From the NCBI RefSeq assembly GCF_046097105.1, contig NZ_CP175562.1, positions 1,364,001 through 1,428,000 of the forward strand: 64,000 bases of DNA, read 5' to 3'. A program made the translations under genes and the position numbers. The DNA is from Natroniella sp046097105. Lineage in GTDB: Bacteria > Bacillota > Halanaerobiia > Halobacteroidales > Halobacteroidaceae. The notes beneath the pieces are model-generated. The model ran no database searches and was not told the origin of the DNA. It saw nothing but the letters and a program-made list of their open reading frames with translations. This document shows positions 24,776 to 34,865 of the stretch, piece by piece. Numbering within the stretch: the first letter of the stretch is position 1; the number at the start of each line of letters is the position of its first letter.

Positions 24776-27169
24776 TTACTTAGAAGAATTATCTCCCAAC
24801 TTCTTTTCCATTTCTTCTTTACTGATCAAAACTTCTCTTGCTTTACTACCACGATGCGGGCCAACAATCTTTTCTTCCTCCATAGTATCAATCATTCTTG
24901 CAGCACGATTATAACCAATCCTTAATTTGCGTTGTAACATAGAAATTGAAGCCCGATTATTAACTACTAACCTGACCGCCTTTTCATACAGTTCATCTTT
25001 ATCATCTTCTAACTTAATCTCAACATCTTGATTCTTTAATTTGGCTATCTTACCAGCATACTCTGGTTTTTCTTGTTGTTTAATAAAATCAACTACCTGA
25101 TTTAATTCATCATCAGAGATAAATGCTCCCTGTAATCTACGAGGTTGATTAGCATCAACTGGAGCAAATAACATATCGCCTTTGCCTAACAATTTTTCCG
25201 CTCCTCCAGTATCCAAAATAGTTCTTGAATCAACTTGAGATGATAAAGCAAACGAAACACGCGTTGGAATATTAGCCTTAATTACACCTGTAATTACATC
25301 TACTGAAGGCCGCTGGGTAGCTAAGACCAAATGAATACCTGCTGCTCTAGCCTTTTGGGCCAAACGACAAATAGCATCTTCTACTTCAGCAGCAGATACC
25401 ATCATTAAATCAGCTAGCTCATCAATGATTACTACTACATAAGGTAACGGATCTTTATCGTCAGCTTCAAGTTGCTTATTATAACTATCAATCCCTCGTG
25501 CTCCACTTCCTGCAAAAAGTTCATATCTATTTTCCATCTCTTGAACAACCCAACGCAATGCTGAAGATGCCTTTTTAGGATCTGTGACTACTGGAGCAAC
25601 CAAATGAGGTATCTTTTTATAGATTGTCAACTCAACCATCTTAGGATCAATCAATAAGAATTTAACCTGATCAGGGTTAGCCTTATAAAGAATACTGCTG
25701 ATAATTGAATTAATAAAGACACTTTTACCAGAACCAGTCGCCCCTGCTACCAACATATGAGGCATCTTTGCCAAATCCGCTACAGCAGGATTACCATCTA
25801 TATCTTTACCTAAACCAATAGTCAATTTAGATTCAGCTGCTTGAAACTCTTCTTTTTCCAATATAGCCCCCAAAGTAACTAATGATTGTTCTTGGTTAGG
25901 AATCTCTATTCCGATAGCAGATTTACCAGGAATTGGAGCTTCTATTCTAATATCAGTAGCTGCTAATGATAAAGCAATATCATCTGCTAAATTTAAAATC
26001 TTACTTACCTTAGTTCCTGGTGCTGGATGAATCTCATAACGAGTAATAGTTGGCCCGTAATTAACATCTGTAATCTCTGCTCGAACCCCAAAGTTATCGA
26101 GTGTCTCCTTTAAGATCTCAGTTTTATCAACAAACCCATCTACCTCTTCTTCCTCCAAATTCAACAAGGATAGATCTGGCAGTTGATACTCTTCAAAGTC
26201 TAACTTCTCCTGTTTAATTGTAGCATTGTCATTTAACTTTTTCTTAATTCGTTTTTTAGGACGATTATCCTTTCCAGTTACAACTTCCTCAGCCTGCCCC
26301 TCCTCTACTTTCTCCTCGGTAGCAGCTATCTCTTGCTTGGCTTGTTCAATAGATTGCTCTTTAGAAGTAGTATCACTTTTAGATTTTTTCTTCTTTTTAA
26401 CTTTTTTAGAGCTCTTATTTTTATTAACCTTACTAACTTTCTTCTTTCGTTTATTAGTTGTTTTTTTATTATTCGATTTTTCATTTAAATCAACTTGTTT
26501 TGATTTAGAATCAGTTTTTTCTCTATTTTGCTCTGAAGCTGAAACATCATCTTTTTTCAATTTAGCAAAAAAATCCTTTATTGATGGAACAAAATTACTA
26601 ATTTTGTTTATCAATTCTCTCTTTTTAATAATAAATTTCTCTTTAATCACAATAATTATTTTTTCAATCTTAACTTTAGCCTTCAATAATAAATTAATCA
26701 ATAATACATCAGTCAATAATAATACCCCTACCAAAAAAAGAGCAGCTAAGACAACATATGAACCAATTTCAGCAAATAATTTACGTAAGATGTATAAAAA
26801 AACTGCTCCAATTATACCTCCACCGCGCCCTTGTAAACCTGCTTCAAATTCATAAGGATGCTCAACTCCTAAATGGGAAGCAATTAAAAAACCTAATATA
26901 ATAATCATAACTCCAACCATTCTAGAACTAATCTTAACCTTGACTTTGCTATTATAAATCATTTTAATACCCCATAATAACAATAACAAAGGTACAAGAT
27001 AAATACCTTGTCCCATTATAAATCTCAACCCACGTGTTAAACTATCACCTATAATTCCTGTATCTTGAGATAGTAAATTAATTGTATTTAAAATAGCTAA
27101 CACAACTAAAAAAATACCAAAAAGTTCATATTTTCTTTCAGAGAAGATTTCTTGTAATGTCTCTTTCAT
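24776..27169 (-). CDS. ftsK: DNA translocase FtsK/SpoIIIE
   Basis: Pumps chromosomal DNA through the division or sporulation septum. Four N-terminal transmembrane helices (about residues 20-170), then a lysine-rich linker (about 175-310, with runs such as KKVKKKKKSK), then the motor: Walker A in VAGATGSGKSVFINSI, Walker B in VVIIDELADLMM, ATQRPSVDVITG, and the gamma winged helix (LQRKLRIGYNRAARMIDTME) that reads KOPS/SRS sequences. Length 797 aa. In Bacillus the same place holds spoIIIE; since this genome carries sporulation genes, the protein may serve both roles. Confidence 0.94.
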   Translation of the reverse strand: MKETLQEIFSERKYELFGIFLVVLAILNTINLLSQDTGIIGDSLTRGLRFIMGQGIYLVPLLLLLWGIKMIYNSKVKVKISSRMVGVMIIILGFLIASHLGVEHPYEFEAGLQGRGGGIIGAVFLYILRKLFAEIGSYVVLAALFLVGVLLLTDVLLINLLLKAKVKIEKIIIVIKEKFIIKKRELINKISNFVPSIKDFFAKLKKDDVSASEQNREKTDSKSKQVDLNEKSNNKKTTNKRKKKVSKVNKNKSSKKVKKKKKSKSDTTSKEQSIEQAKQEIAATEEKVEEGQAEEVVTGKDNRPKKRIKKKLNDNATIKQEKLDFEEYQLPDLSLLNLEEEEVDGFVDKTEILKETLDNFGVRAEITDVNYGPTITRYEIHPAPGTKVSKILNLADDIALSLAATDIRIEAPIPGKSAIGIEIPNQEQSLVTLGAILEKEEFQAAESKLTIGLGKDIDGNPAVADLAKMPHMLVAGATGSGKSVFINSIISSILYKANPDQVKFLLIDPKMVELTIYKKIPHLVAPVVTDPKKASSALRWVVQEMENRYELFAGSGARGIDSYNKQLEADDKDPLPYVVVIIDELADLMMVSAAEVEDAICRLAQKARAAGIHLVLATQRPSVDVITGVIKANIPTRVSFALSSQVDSRTILDTGGAEKLLGKGDMLFAPVDANQPRRLQGAFISDDELNQVVDFIKQQEKPEYAGKIAKLKNQDVEIKLEDDKDELYEKAVRLVVNNRASISMLQRKLRIGYNRAARMIDTMEEEKIVGPHRGSKAREVLISKEEMEKKLGDNSSK

Positions 27170-27323
27170 ATCTTTTTCACCTCACACTAATTACTTCTAC
27201 CTTCTCTAAAAAATTCCTGCCTCAATTAAATACAAATCAAGCATTTATCCCTAGTTTAATATGTTATTTTTTCACATTTTATAAAAAGTATACAAAATAA
27301 AATAATATTTATCATAGTTTAAC

Positions 27324-28280
27324 TTAATCTTCTACTAAGTTATATATCCCTCTAATAAATAACCCTTTTACTGGCAATATAATAACAGTATTATAAATAT
27401 TAAATATAGTATGAGCATTTGCAACCTGACGGGGTAGACTTCTACTTGTTTGCTTGATTACCTCAATAAAGATTGGTAAAATTGGCAATATAGTTATTAC
27501 TCCTACAACATTAAATAACACCTGTCCCCACGCAGCTTGTTTAGCTGCTTGAGAACTACCTAATCCTGCTAGCACAGCAGTAATACAGGTTCCAATATTA
27601 CTTCCTAATGATATAGTTATAGCTAAAGTTAGATTAATCAAATCTAACTTAGCTAAAACAACAACTACTCCTGTTAAAGCACTGCTACTTTGAATTAGTG
27701 CTGTAATTATAATCCCTAAAAGAATACCTCCCATAGGAACTACTGTACTCCTTGTCAGTAATACAACAAACCATTCTGCTTGTTTAAAATTACTTAAAGT
27801 TAAAGCCATTAACTCCAGCCCTATAAATAAAATACTAAAACCTAATATCCCTCTGGCAATATATTTTAAAGCCTCTTTTTCAATTAAAAAATAGACTACA
27901 TAAAATAACAAACCAACTACTACAAGCACCCATAAATAATCCTCTAAATGAAAAGAAAGCAGTTGAATAGTAATTGTTGTCCCAATGTTGGCCCCCATAA
28001 TAACTCCAAAAGCTTGTTCTAATGATAATAATTTAGCATTAACTAAACTAATAATAATTACACTAGTTGCACTACTACTTTGAATGATCATCGTTACTAA
28101 AATTCCAGTCATAATACTAGCTAACGTATTAATCGTTAATATTCTCATTATTCTTTCTAAATTATCACCTGCTGCCTGATAAAAACTACTTTTTACCACC
28201 TGCATTCCTAGCCAAAATAAAACAAGTCCACCTAATAATTGAATAATAAATATAGCTACCAATTTAAAGACTCCTTTCAA
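27324..28280 (-). CDS. Na/Pi cotransporter family membrane protein (no PhoU domain)
   Basis: A 318-residue inner membrane protein with the internal duplication of the NptA/YjbB family: QSSSATSVIIISLVNAKLLS in the first half and IQSSSALTGVVVVLAKLDL in the second, each followed by GANIGTT / GSNIGTC. The C-terminal PhoU-like domain of many homologues is absent, as in Bacillus YqeW. It likely moves phosphate or a related anion with sodium. The start is a TTG with AAAGGAG upstream. It interrupts the tepA-ylzJ-ftsK order known in Bacillus, and a terminator separates it from ylzJ. Confidence 0.87.
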   Translation of the reverse strand: MKGVFKLVAIFIIQLLGGLVLFWLGMQVVKSSFYQAAGDNLERIMRILTINTLASIMTGILVTMIIQSSSATSVIIISLVNAKLLSLEQAFGVIMGANIGTTITIQLLSFHLEDYLWVLVVVGLLFYVVYFLIEKEALKYIARGILGFSILFIGLELMALTLSNFKQAEWFVVLLTRSTVVPMGGILLGIIITALIQSSSALTGVVVVLAKLDLINLTLAITISLGSNIGTCITAVLAGLGSSQAAKQAAWGQVLFNVVGVITILPILPIFIEVIKQTSRSLPRQVANAHTIFNIYNTVIILPVKGLFIRGIYNLVED

Positions 28281-28383
28281 CTATCACTCCTTTCTAGAAT
28301 ATTATCGAATAATCCAATTTATTCCTTTAAGGTTGGAAAATCAAGCTTAATTGTAATTAAACGCTTATTTTCTAACTAATCAA

Positions 28384-28410
28384 AAACACCGCCCATTATG
28401 GGCGGTGTTT
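28384..28410 (-). terminator. Terminator after tepA-ylzJ
   Basis: AAACACCGCCC-ATAAT-GGGCGGTGTTTTT in minus-strand sense, 5 bases after the ylzJ stop. GC-rich stem and T run. Confidence 0.88.
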
Positions 28411-28414
28411 AAAT

Positions 28415-28633
28415 TTATTCAACAACCGGTCTAAGTTTAATATTATTACCCGGTTGATAATTACTCAATAAATAATCGTTAGGATTTGAACTAATAATTC
28501 TAACAACTTCCCCTGACTCCATTGAGTTCATCTTTACTTCCAGTGTAATTCCATCTATCTCAACTTCTAATAACTGCTCTTCTGTTATCTCTTCTTCAGC
28601 TAAAAACTCAGGAGCTATCACAGAATAGTTCAT
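28415..28633 (-). CDS. ylzJ: YlzJ-like protein
   Basis: A 72-residue protein whose ATG overlaps the tepA stop codon by one base. The N-terminal MNYSVIAPEFLAEEEI and the central ISSNPNDYLLSNYQPGNNIK segment (the Bacillus homologue has a similar DYL...PG pattern) and the fixed position after tepA support the call. Function is unknown; in spore formers it is found with tepA and spoIIIE. Confidence 0.75.
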   Translation of the reverse strand: MNYSVIAPEFLAEEEITEEQLLEVEIDGITLEVKMNSMESGEVVRIISSNPNDYLLSNYQPGNNIKLRPVVE

Positions 28634-29529
28634 TATTTATCCTCCTCTAAAGCTTCAATTACACCTTGACGAGGCTTTACTCCCATCTGTTGCTGTTGTT
28701 GATTATTATTTTGCATCTGTTGTTGGTTAGCTTGCTGAGATTGTTGATTATCTTGTTGATCAGCAGGCATTAAAGAACGTAACTTTTTAATTGCTTGTGA
28801 TAATCCTCCTACTTCATTAATAATCCCCTCATTAACAGCATCATCACCAATCAATACTGTTCCTACATCTCTGACTAACTCTCCAGTTTCAAACATTAAC
28901 TCCTTAAATCTTTCCTCTGTAATATCAGAATTTTGTGAAACAAATTTAATAATTCTCTCTTGCATCTTATCTAAATAATCATAAGTCTGTGGTACTCCAA
29001 TTACCTTACCTGTCAATCGTATTGGATGAACGATCATTGTTGCTGTTTTAGCTATAAAGGAATAATCCGTTGAGGCAGCAATTGGTACTCCAATACTATG
29101 ACCTCCTCCTAATACCAAGGAGACTGTTGGCTTCGATAAACTAGCAAGCATTTCTGAGATAGCTAAGCCAGCTTCTATATCTCCACCAACTGTATTTAGG
29201 TTAACTATTACCCCCTTGATCTTAGGGTTTTGTTCAATTGCAGTCAACTGAGGGATTAGGTGTTCATACTTAGTAGTCTTATTTTTAGGAGATAAGACAC
29301 GATGCCCTTCAATCTGACCTACAATTGTCAAAGCATGTATATCACTATTAGCTTGTTGTGGAATATTTGTCTGACCTAATTGTTTTAATGTCTGTAATTG
29401 CTGTTGTATTTTCTTCTTTTGCTCTTGATTTTGACCTTGATCCTGAGTAGGCTGATTAGGTTGAGTAGTTGCTGGGTTAGGGGAAATATCTTGATTTTTG
29501 ATATCTTGATTTTTGATTTCTTGATCCAT
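28633..29529 (-). CDS. tepA: ClpP-like protease/translocation-enhancing protein TepA (YmfB)
   Basis: The core (about residues 65-235) has the ClpP/crotonase fold: NTVGGDIEAGLAISEMLASL, the nucleophile region GGGHSIGVPIAAS and ATMIVHPIR with the catalytic His. TepA is a cytoplasmic ClpP-like protein near spoIIIE in Bacillus, linked to spore SASP degradation and secretion. Unusually, both ends are low-complexity: a Q/N/P-rich N-terminal tail (about 60 residues) and a glutamine-rich C-terminal stretch near residues 255-285. Length is 298 aa. Overlaps ylzJ. Confidence 0.87.
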   Translation of the reverse strand: MDQEIKNQDIKNQDISPNPATTQPNQPTQDQGQNQEQKKKIQQQLQTLKQLGQTNIPQQANSDIHALTIVGQIEGHRVLSPKNKTTKYEHLIPQLTAIEQNPKIKGVIVNLNTVGGDIEAGLAISEMLASLSKPTVSLVLGGGHSIGVPIAASTDYSFIAKTATMIVHPIRLTGKVIGVPQTYDYLDKMQERIIKFVSQNSDITEERFKELMFETGELVRDVGTVLIGDDAVNEGIINEVGGLSQAIKKLRSLMPADQQDNQQSQQANQQQMQNNNQQQQQMGVKPRQGVIEALEEDK

Positions 29530-29600
29530 TCTTTATATCACTCCTTTTTAGTCTTACTAATTAGTATGATAAAATAATTATTTACTATTCATTTTCAAAC

Positions 29601-29636
29601 AAAATAAAAACATCGCAGAAATTATTTCTGCGATGT
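29601..29636 (-). terminator. Terminator after ribonuclease J
   Basis: Minus-strand hairpin CATCGCAGAAAT / ATTTCTGCGATG with one-base centre, followed by TTTTTATTTT, 37 bases after the rnj stop. Confidence 0.85.
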
Positions 29637-29672
29637 TAATAAATCATTTAGGTTTTAAAAATATTATACTGT

Positions 29673-31340
29673 TTAAACTTCCATAATAATTGGTAAAATC
29701 ATTGGCTTTCTTCTAATTTTATTATATAGATAACTATTTAATGCATTCTTAATTTCAGATTTTAAAACAGACCACTCAGTAATATTATTCTGTTCACATT
29801 CTTTAAGAGCTTTTTCTACTTTTCTAGTAGCATCCTCAATCAATTTTTCAGATTCTCTAATATAAACAAAACCACGTGAGATGATATCAGGACCAGATAA
29901 AACCTTACCTTGACTGTTGATAGTAACAACAACCATCAAAATACCATTTTCAGATAAAACTCTTCTGTCCCGCAAAACAATATTACCTACATCTCCAACA
30001 CCTAAACCATCAATCAATACTCTTCCAGCTTTAACACTACCGTTTATTCGCCCTTCTTCAGGAGTCAACTCAATCTTATCCCCTAAATCAGGAATAAAGA
30101 TATTTTCCACAGGAACTCCGACAGTTTCAGCTAGTTTTGCATGTAAATGTAAGTGTCTATACTCTCCATGTACTGGGAAGAAATATTTAGGGTTAGTTAA
30201 ATTTAGCATTAACTTAAGTTCTTCTTGACTTGCATGTCCAGAAACATGAACACCGGAAACAGCTTCATAAATTACATTTGCTCCTTGTTTAAATAGCTGA
30301 TTAATTGTTCGACCAACTGCTTTAACATTTCCAGGAATAGCAGTCGCAGAAACAATAACCGTATCTCCTTTATTAATACTAATTTGACGATGGTCACCTC
30401 TAGCTATCCTCGTCAATGCAGCTCGTGGTTCACCTTGACTTCCTGTTGTTAATAATACTACTTTATGATCAGGTAACTTCCTTACCTCATGTAAATCAAT
30501 CAATACCCCTTCAGCAATATCCAAATAACCCAAATCCTTAGCAATTTGAACATTATTTAACATACTGCGACCACTTAAAGCAACCTTACGATTATACTTC
30601 ATAGCTGCATCAAAAACCTGTTGAATCCGATTAATATTAGAAGCGAAGCTAGCTACAATAATTTTTTGTTCTGCTTCACTATAAATTTCATCTATCGTCT
30701 TTTTAACCTCCCTCTCTGACATCGTAAAACCTTCACGTTCCACATTAGTACTATCAGAAAATAAGGCTAAAACTCCTTCATTTCCCAGTTCAGCTAACTT
30801 ATGCAGATCAGCCATTTTACCATCAATTGGTGTCTGATCAAATTTAAAATCACTAGCATAAACAAGGGCTCCGGCTGGAGTGTGAACAGCTAATGCACAA
30901 GCATCCTGAATACTATGATTAACCCTAATAAACTCAACCTTAAAAGAACCAACTTGAGTTGAATGCCCTGGATAAACATGTTTTAAATAAGAGTTTGACA
31001 ATAAATTATGGGACTCAAGCTTCCCTCTTAATAAACCTAAAGTTAACTTAGTTCCATAAATTGGTACATTAACCTTCTTTAACAGATAAGGAATTGCTCC
31101 TATATGATCCTCATGACCGTGAGTTAAAACAACTCCTTTTATCTTCTCCCGATTCTCAAATAAATAAGACATATCTGGAATAACCAAATCTATTCCATAT
31201 AGATCATCTTCAGGAAACTTCACCCCGGAGTCTATAATTAGTATCTCATCATTTGCTTCGACTGCCATCATATTTTTTCCTATTTCTCCTATTCCTCCTA
31301 GAGGAACTACTGTAACTGACTCTATTTTATTGTTTGACAT
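29673..31340 (-). CDS. rnj: Ribonuclease J
   Basis: A 555-residue metallo-beta-lactamase/beta-CASP nuclease with 5'-3' exo- and endonuclease activity in mRNA decay. The zinc site is LTHGHEDHIGAIPYLL (about residue 75), later HSIQDACAL, ASDFKFD, and the C-terminal beta-CASP motif SGHASQEELKLMLNL. At this position between dapA and tepA, Bacillus carries rnjB; whether a second RNase J exists elsewhere is not visible. GGAGGTG precedes the ATG. Confidence 0.93.
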   Translation of the reverse strand: MSNNKIESVTVVPLGGIGEIGKNMMAVEANDEILIIDSGVKFPEDDLYGIDLVIPDMSYLFENREKIKGVVLTHGHEDHIGAIPYLLKKVNVPIYGTKLTLGLLRGKLESHNLLSNSYLKHVYPGHSTQVGSFKVEFIRVNHSIQDACALAVHTPAGALVYASDFKFDQTPIDGKMADLHKLAELGNEGVLALFSDSTNVEREGFTMSEREVKKTIDEIYSEAEQKIIVASFASNINRIQQVFDAAMKYNRKVALSGRSMLNNVQIAKDLGYLDIAEGVLIDLHEVRKLPDHKVVLLTTGSQGEPRAALTRIARGDHRQISINKGDTVIVSATAIPGNVKAVGRTINQLFKQGANVIYEAVSGVHVSGHASQEELKLMLNLTNPKYFFPVHGEYRHLHLHAKLAETVGVPVENIFIPDLGDKIELTPEEGRINGSVKAGRVLIDGLGVGDVGNIVLRDRRVLSENGILMVVVTINSQGKVLSGPDIISRGFVYIRESEKLIEDATRKVEKALKECEQNNITEWSVLKSEIKNALNSYLYNKIRRKPMILPIIMEV

Positions 31341-31560
31341 CTAATTAACACACACCTCCAAATTAATAAATTGTCTTCCTTTTAACATTAAAAAGTTTAT
31401 AATTTAACGTAATCTTAATTAATAACCATCTTAATTAAAACCTAACCGAAACTCCACAGTATAATACTCTAGTTCATATTATAAATGATTTGCCGAATAA
31501 ATACAAGTCAGATTGCCCTAATTTATAAAATTTCAATTGATTGCCATATAATTAAGAAAT

Positions 31561-31600
31561 AATTAAGTAAGGTCACCACAAAGGGTGACCTTACTTAATT
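31561..31600 (-). terminator. Terminator after dapA
   Basis: A 17-bp inverted repeat (AATTAAGTAAGGTCACC / GGTGACCTTACTTAATT, loop CTTTGT), 17 bases after the dapA stop. It closes the dapB-dpaAB-asd-dapG-dapA run. Confidence 0.82.
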
Positions 31601-31616
31601 TATCATATTTATAAAT

Positions 31617-32495
31617 CTAAATCAAATTATATTCTGCTAAAACTTCTTTTAACTCAATTTCTAATTGATTACTTAACCCAATCAACGGTGGTCTCAATCT
31701 ACCTGCTGGCTGCTCTATTAAATTCAAAGCAGTTTTTACAGGGATCGGATTACTCGTAATAAACATCGTCTTAAACAACTTATTAAGTTCTTCATTTTTT
31801 TGAGCAGCCTTTTCTATCTTACCAGCCTTAAATGCTGTAATCATCTCTTTAATCTGATTACCTACTAAATGAGATGATACACTAACAACACCAGACCCAC
31901 CAATTGACAACAAAGGTAATGTCAAAGTATCTTCTCCACTATAAATTTTAAAGTTATCATCAGTCATTCTACGAATCATAATCGCCTGATCTACATCACC
32001 ACTTGCTTCTTTAAGTGCAACTACATTATCAATCTCAGATAATTTAGCTACCGTTTTAGGTTCAATATTCTTCCCTGTTCTTCCTGGTACATTATAGAGC
32101 ATCACAGGTAAGTTAGTTACAGCAGCAATAGATTTAAAATGTTCATAGAGCCCATCTTGAGGAGGTTTATTATAATATGGTGTTACTAACATTACACCAT
32201 CTACACCTATCTGCTCTGCTTTTTTAGTAAGCTCAATACTGCTCTGTGTTGAATAAGAACCTGTTCCTGCTATTATAGTAGCTTGATCACCTATAGCATC
32301 AGTAATAGTTTCTAACAACCTTATCTTTTCTTCTAACTTTAACGTAGGTACTTCTCCTGTTGTTCCTAGTACAACCAAACCATCTGATCCATTATTAATT
32401 AAATACTCTGCTAATTCAACAGCTCCATCATAATCCACAGTTAAATCATCTTTAAAAGGAGTTACCATTGCTGTTAATACTTCACCAAATTCCAT
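31617..32495 (-). CDS. dapA: 4-Hydroxy-tetrahydrodipicolinate synthase DapA
   Basis: DapA condenses pyruvate with aspartate semialdehyde, the entry to diaminopimelate, lysine and spore dipicolinate. TIM-barrel motifs: MVTPFKDDLTVDYD, LVVLGTTGEVPTL, the catalytic Tyr in MLYNVPGRTG and the Schiff-base Lys in VALKEASGD. The frame is open to an ATG at 32513, but that extension contains GGAGGTG, correctly spaced for the ATG at 32495 (MEFGEVLTAM); 292 aa. Last gene of the run from dapB, 21 bases after dapG. Confidence 0.95.
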   Translation of the reverse strand: MEFGEVLTAMVTPFKDDLTVDYDGAVELAEYLINNGSDGLVVLGTTGEVPTLKLEEKIRLLETITDAIGDQATIIAGTGSYSTQSSIELTKKAEQIGVDGVMLVTPYYNKPPQDGLYEHFKSIAAVTNLPVMLYNVPGRTGKNIEPKTVAKLSEIDNVVALKEASGDVDQAIMIRRMTDDNFKIYSGEDTLTLPLLSIGGSGVVSVSSHLVGNQIKEMITAFKAGKIEKAAQKNEELNKLFKTMFITSNPIPVKTALNLIEQPAGRLRPPLIGLSNQLEIELKEVLAEYNLI

Positions 32496-32516
32496 ATTTA
32501 CAAACACCTCCATATT

Positions 32517-33737
32517 TTAATCGCCTAAACTAAAATAATCATGCAAAGCACAGATACTCTTTTTTTCATCTTCTTTCTTAATTAAACAAGAAATTGTAGT
32601 ATGCGAGTCTGTCGTTTGATAAATCGATACATCTGCATCAGTTAAAGCTTCAACGATTCGAGCCATTACTCCTGGTACACCAACCATTCCAGCTCCTACA
32701 ATTGAAACTTTAACAAAATCTTGTAACAATTCATATTGATAACCTTCCTTATTCAATAGTTCAGAAGCTAATTCTATATTTTCATTATTAATCATAAAAG
32801 TAATTAGATCAGGTCTAACATTAATAAAGTCTACACTTATTCCTTTATCAGCTAATGTCCTAAAACATCCTAATGCAGTAGCATCTTCCTGTTTAGCTCT
32901 TGGAAAAATTTTAATTAAGTCTAAATTAGTTCTACTAGTAATGCCTGTAACAACTTTATCTCCTTTAATCTCCATCTCATCTTGCTCAAAAGCATTAGAA
33001 ATTACAGTCCCCTGTGCATCACTAAATGTAGAACGAATAATTATTGGAACTTTTTCCCTTTTAGATATTTCAGCTGCACGAGGATGAATAACCCTTGCTC
33101 CTTGATAAGCTAATTCACATGCTTCATTATAAGTAACATGTTTTAAAGTTTTAGCATTAGGAACTATTCTAGGATCTGCTGTCATCACCCCTTCAACATC
33201 TGTATAAATCTCTACCATTTCAGCATGTAAAGCAGCACCTAAAGCACAAGCTGTTGTATCTGAACCCCCTCGGCCTAAAGTCGTAATTTCTCCACCCTCT
33301 GAAACCCCTTGAAATCCAGTTATAACTGGAATCTTTCCCTCATCCAAAACCTCCAATATATTTCCAGATTTAATCTCTTTTATTCTAGTATTACCAAAAT
33401 TATCATCAGTTATAATGCCAGCTTGAGCTCCAGTCAAAGGTTTAGCCTCATATCCTCTCGCTTTTAAAGACTGAGTAATAATAACACTTGAAATTACCTC
33501 ACCACAAGACATTAATAAATCCTTGGCCCGTGGATCTATAGTATCATATACTTCCTGCGCAAAATTAATTAATGTATCGGTAGCATAAGGTGCTCCTTCT
33601 CTACCAATTGCTGAAACAACAATAACAGGTTTATAACCTTGATTAATACAGTTTAATACTTTATCAATAACCTGCTCTCGTCGTTTAGGGGTACTGACTG
33701 ACGAACCACCAAACTTTTGAATTACTATCTTATACAT
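32517..33737 (-). CDS. dapG: Aspartokinase DapG
   Basis: Phosphorylates aspartate, the first step toward lysine, DAP and threonine/methionine. VIQKFGGSSVSTPKRREQV at the N-terminus, the LGRGGSDTTACALGAAL nucleotide site, and TDVEGVMTADPRIVPNAK are family hallmarks; two ACT domains follow (about 265-400). Length 406 aa and position between asd and dapA match Bacillus dapG, the DAP-sensitive isozyme; its actual effector is not known here. Confidence 0.93.
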   Translation of the reverse strand: MYKIVIQKFGGSSVSTPKRREQVIDKVLNCINQGYKPVIVVSAIGREGAPYATDTLINFAQEVYDTIDPRAKDLLMSCGEVISSVIITQSLKARGYEAKPLTGAQAGIITDDNFGNTRIKEIKSGNILEVLDEGKIPVITGFQGVSEGGEITTLGRGGSDTTACALGAALHAEMVEIYTDVEGVMTADPRIVPNAKTLKHVTYNEACELAYQGARVIHPRAAEISKREKVPIIIRSTFSDAQGTVISNAFEQDEMEIKGDKVVTGITSRTNLDLIKIFPRAKQEDATALGCFRTLADKGISVDFINVRPDLITFMINNENIELASELLNKEGYQYELLQDFVKVSIVGAGMVGVPGVMARIVEALTDADVSIYQTTDSHTTISCLIKKEDEKKSICALHDYFSLGD

Positions 33738-33757
33738 TCGGTCACCTCACTTTACAT

Positions 33758-34756
33758 TTAAATCAACTTTTCAGCAATTTGAATAGTATTTAAAGCAGCC
33801 CCCTTTCTTAAATTATTAGCAACCACCCATAGGTTCAATCCATTCTCAATAGTATCATCTTTTCTAATTCTTCCTACCAAAACATCATCAGTCTCTTCTG
33901 TATCTAATTGGACTGGATAAACCAATTCAGTTGGGTTATCTACGACTCTTACCCCAGAAAAATTATCCAATGCTTTCTTAGCCTCTTCTACCGTCAACTG
34001 AGCATTAGTCTCTATATTAACAGATTCAGCATGACCAATCAAAACAGGTATTCTAACAGCAGTTGCTGTTATTTTTATCTCTTCATCACCCATAATTTTC
34101 TTAGTTTCATTTACCATTTTAAGCTCTTCTTTAGTATAGCCATCATCAAAGAAAACATCAATATGTGGTAAAGCATTAAACGTAATCTGTTTAGGATAAA
34201 CCTCTGCCTTTACTTCATCACCGGCTAAAATTGCTCTTGTCTGTTCTTGTAATTCATCCATCGCATCTTTACCCGTTCCTGATACAGCCTGATAAGTAGA
34301 AACTACTATTCTTTTGATTCCAACTTGATCATAAATAGGCTTTAAAGCTGCTACCATCTGAATTGTAGAGCAATTAGGATTAGCTATAATCCCATTATGT
34401 TTAGATATATCAGCTGGATTGACTTCGGGTACTACTAATGGCACTTCACCATCCATTCTAAAAGCACTACTGTTATCTATTACAATAGCACCTCTTTTTA
34501 CTGCTTCAGGGGCCAACTTCTTACTAGCAGTTCCTCCTGCACTAAATAGAGCAATATCAACATCTTCAAAAGATTCAGGTGTTGTTACCTCAACAACATA
34601 TTCTTCACCCTTACAATTTATTACTGTACCAGCAGAACGTTCTGTTGCCAACAACTTCAAATCAGCAAACGGAAAATCTCTTTCCTCTAAAATACTTACC
34701 ATCTCACGCCCTACTGCTCCTGTTGCACCTACTACCGCTACATTTAACTTTTCCAT
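33758..34756 (-). CDS. asd: Aspartate-semialdehyde dehydrogenase Asd
   Basis: Reduces aspartyl phosphate to the semialdehyde. VAVVGATGAVGREMVSILEE at the N-terminus binds NADP, the catalytic Cys lies in IIANPNCSTIQMV (about residue 130), and the substrate site includes YQAVSGTGKDAM and VRIPVLIGHAESVN. Length 332 aa. Lies between dpaB and dapG as in Bacillus, so the pathway from aspartate to dipicolinate is complete in this block. Confidence 0.95.
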   Translation of the reverse strand: MEKLNVAVVGATGAVGREMVSILEERDFPFADLKLLATERSAGTVINCKGEEYVVEVTTPESFEDVDIALFSAGGTASKKLAPEAVKRGAIVIDNSSAFRMDGEVPLVVPEVNPADISKHNGIIANPNCSTIQMVAALKPIYDQVGIKRIVVSTYQAVSGTGKDAMDELQEQTRAILAGDEVKAEVYPKQITFNALPHIDVFFDDGYTKEELKMVNETKKIMGDEEIKITATAVRIPVLIGHAESVNIETNAQLTVEEAKKALDNFSGVRVVDNPTELVYPVQLDTEETDDVLVGRIRKDDTIENGLNLWVVANNLRKGAALNTIQIAEKLI

Positions 34757-34865
34757 ATTTAATCCTCCTTTAATAAGATTAATTTATGATCAATAATTTA
34801 AAAAATAGATTTCAAAAACATATACTTTAAATCATTGTTACTTATCAATTATCAATTAGATTAAT

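Noticed and set aside
26226..26855. 209-codon plus-strand frame opposite ftsK
   Set aside because: It is the antisense of the lysine-rich linker and membrane region of FtsK; the composition (runs of Phe, Leu and Ser) is that of an AAA/AAG-rich shadow, and it has no ribosome site.
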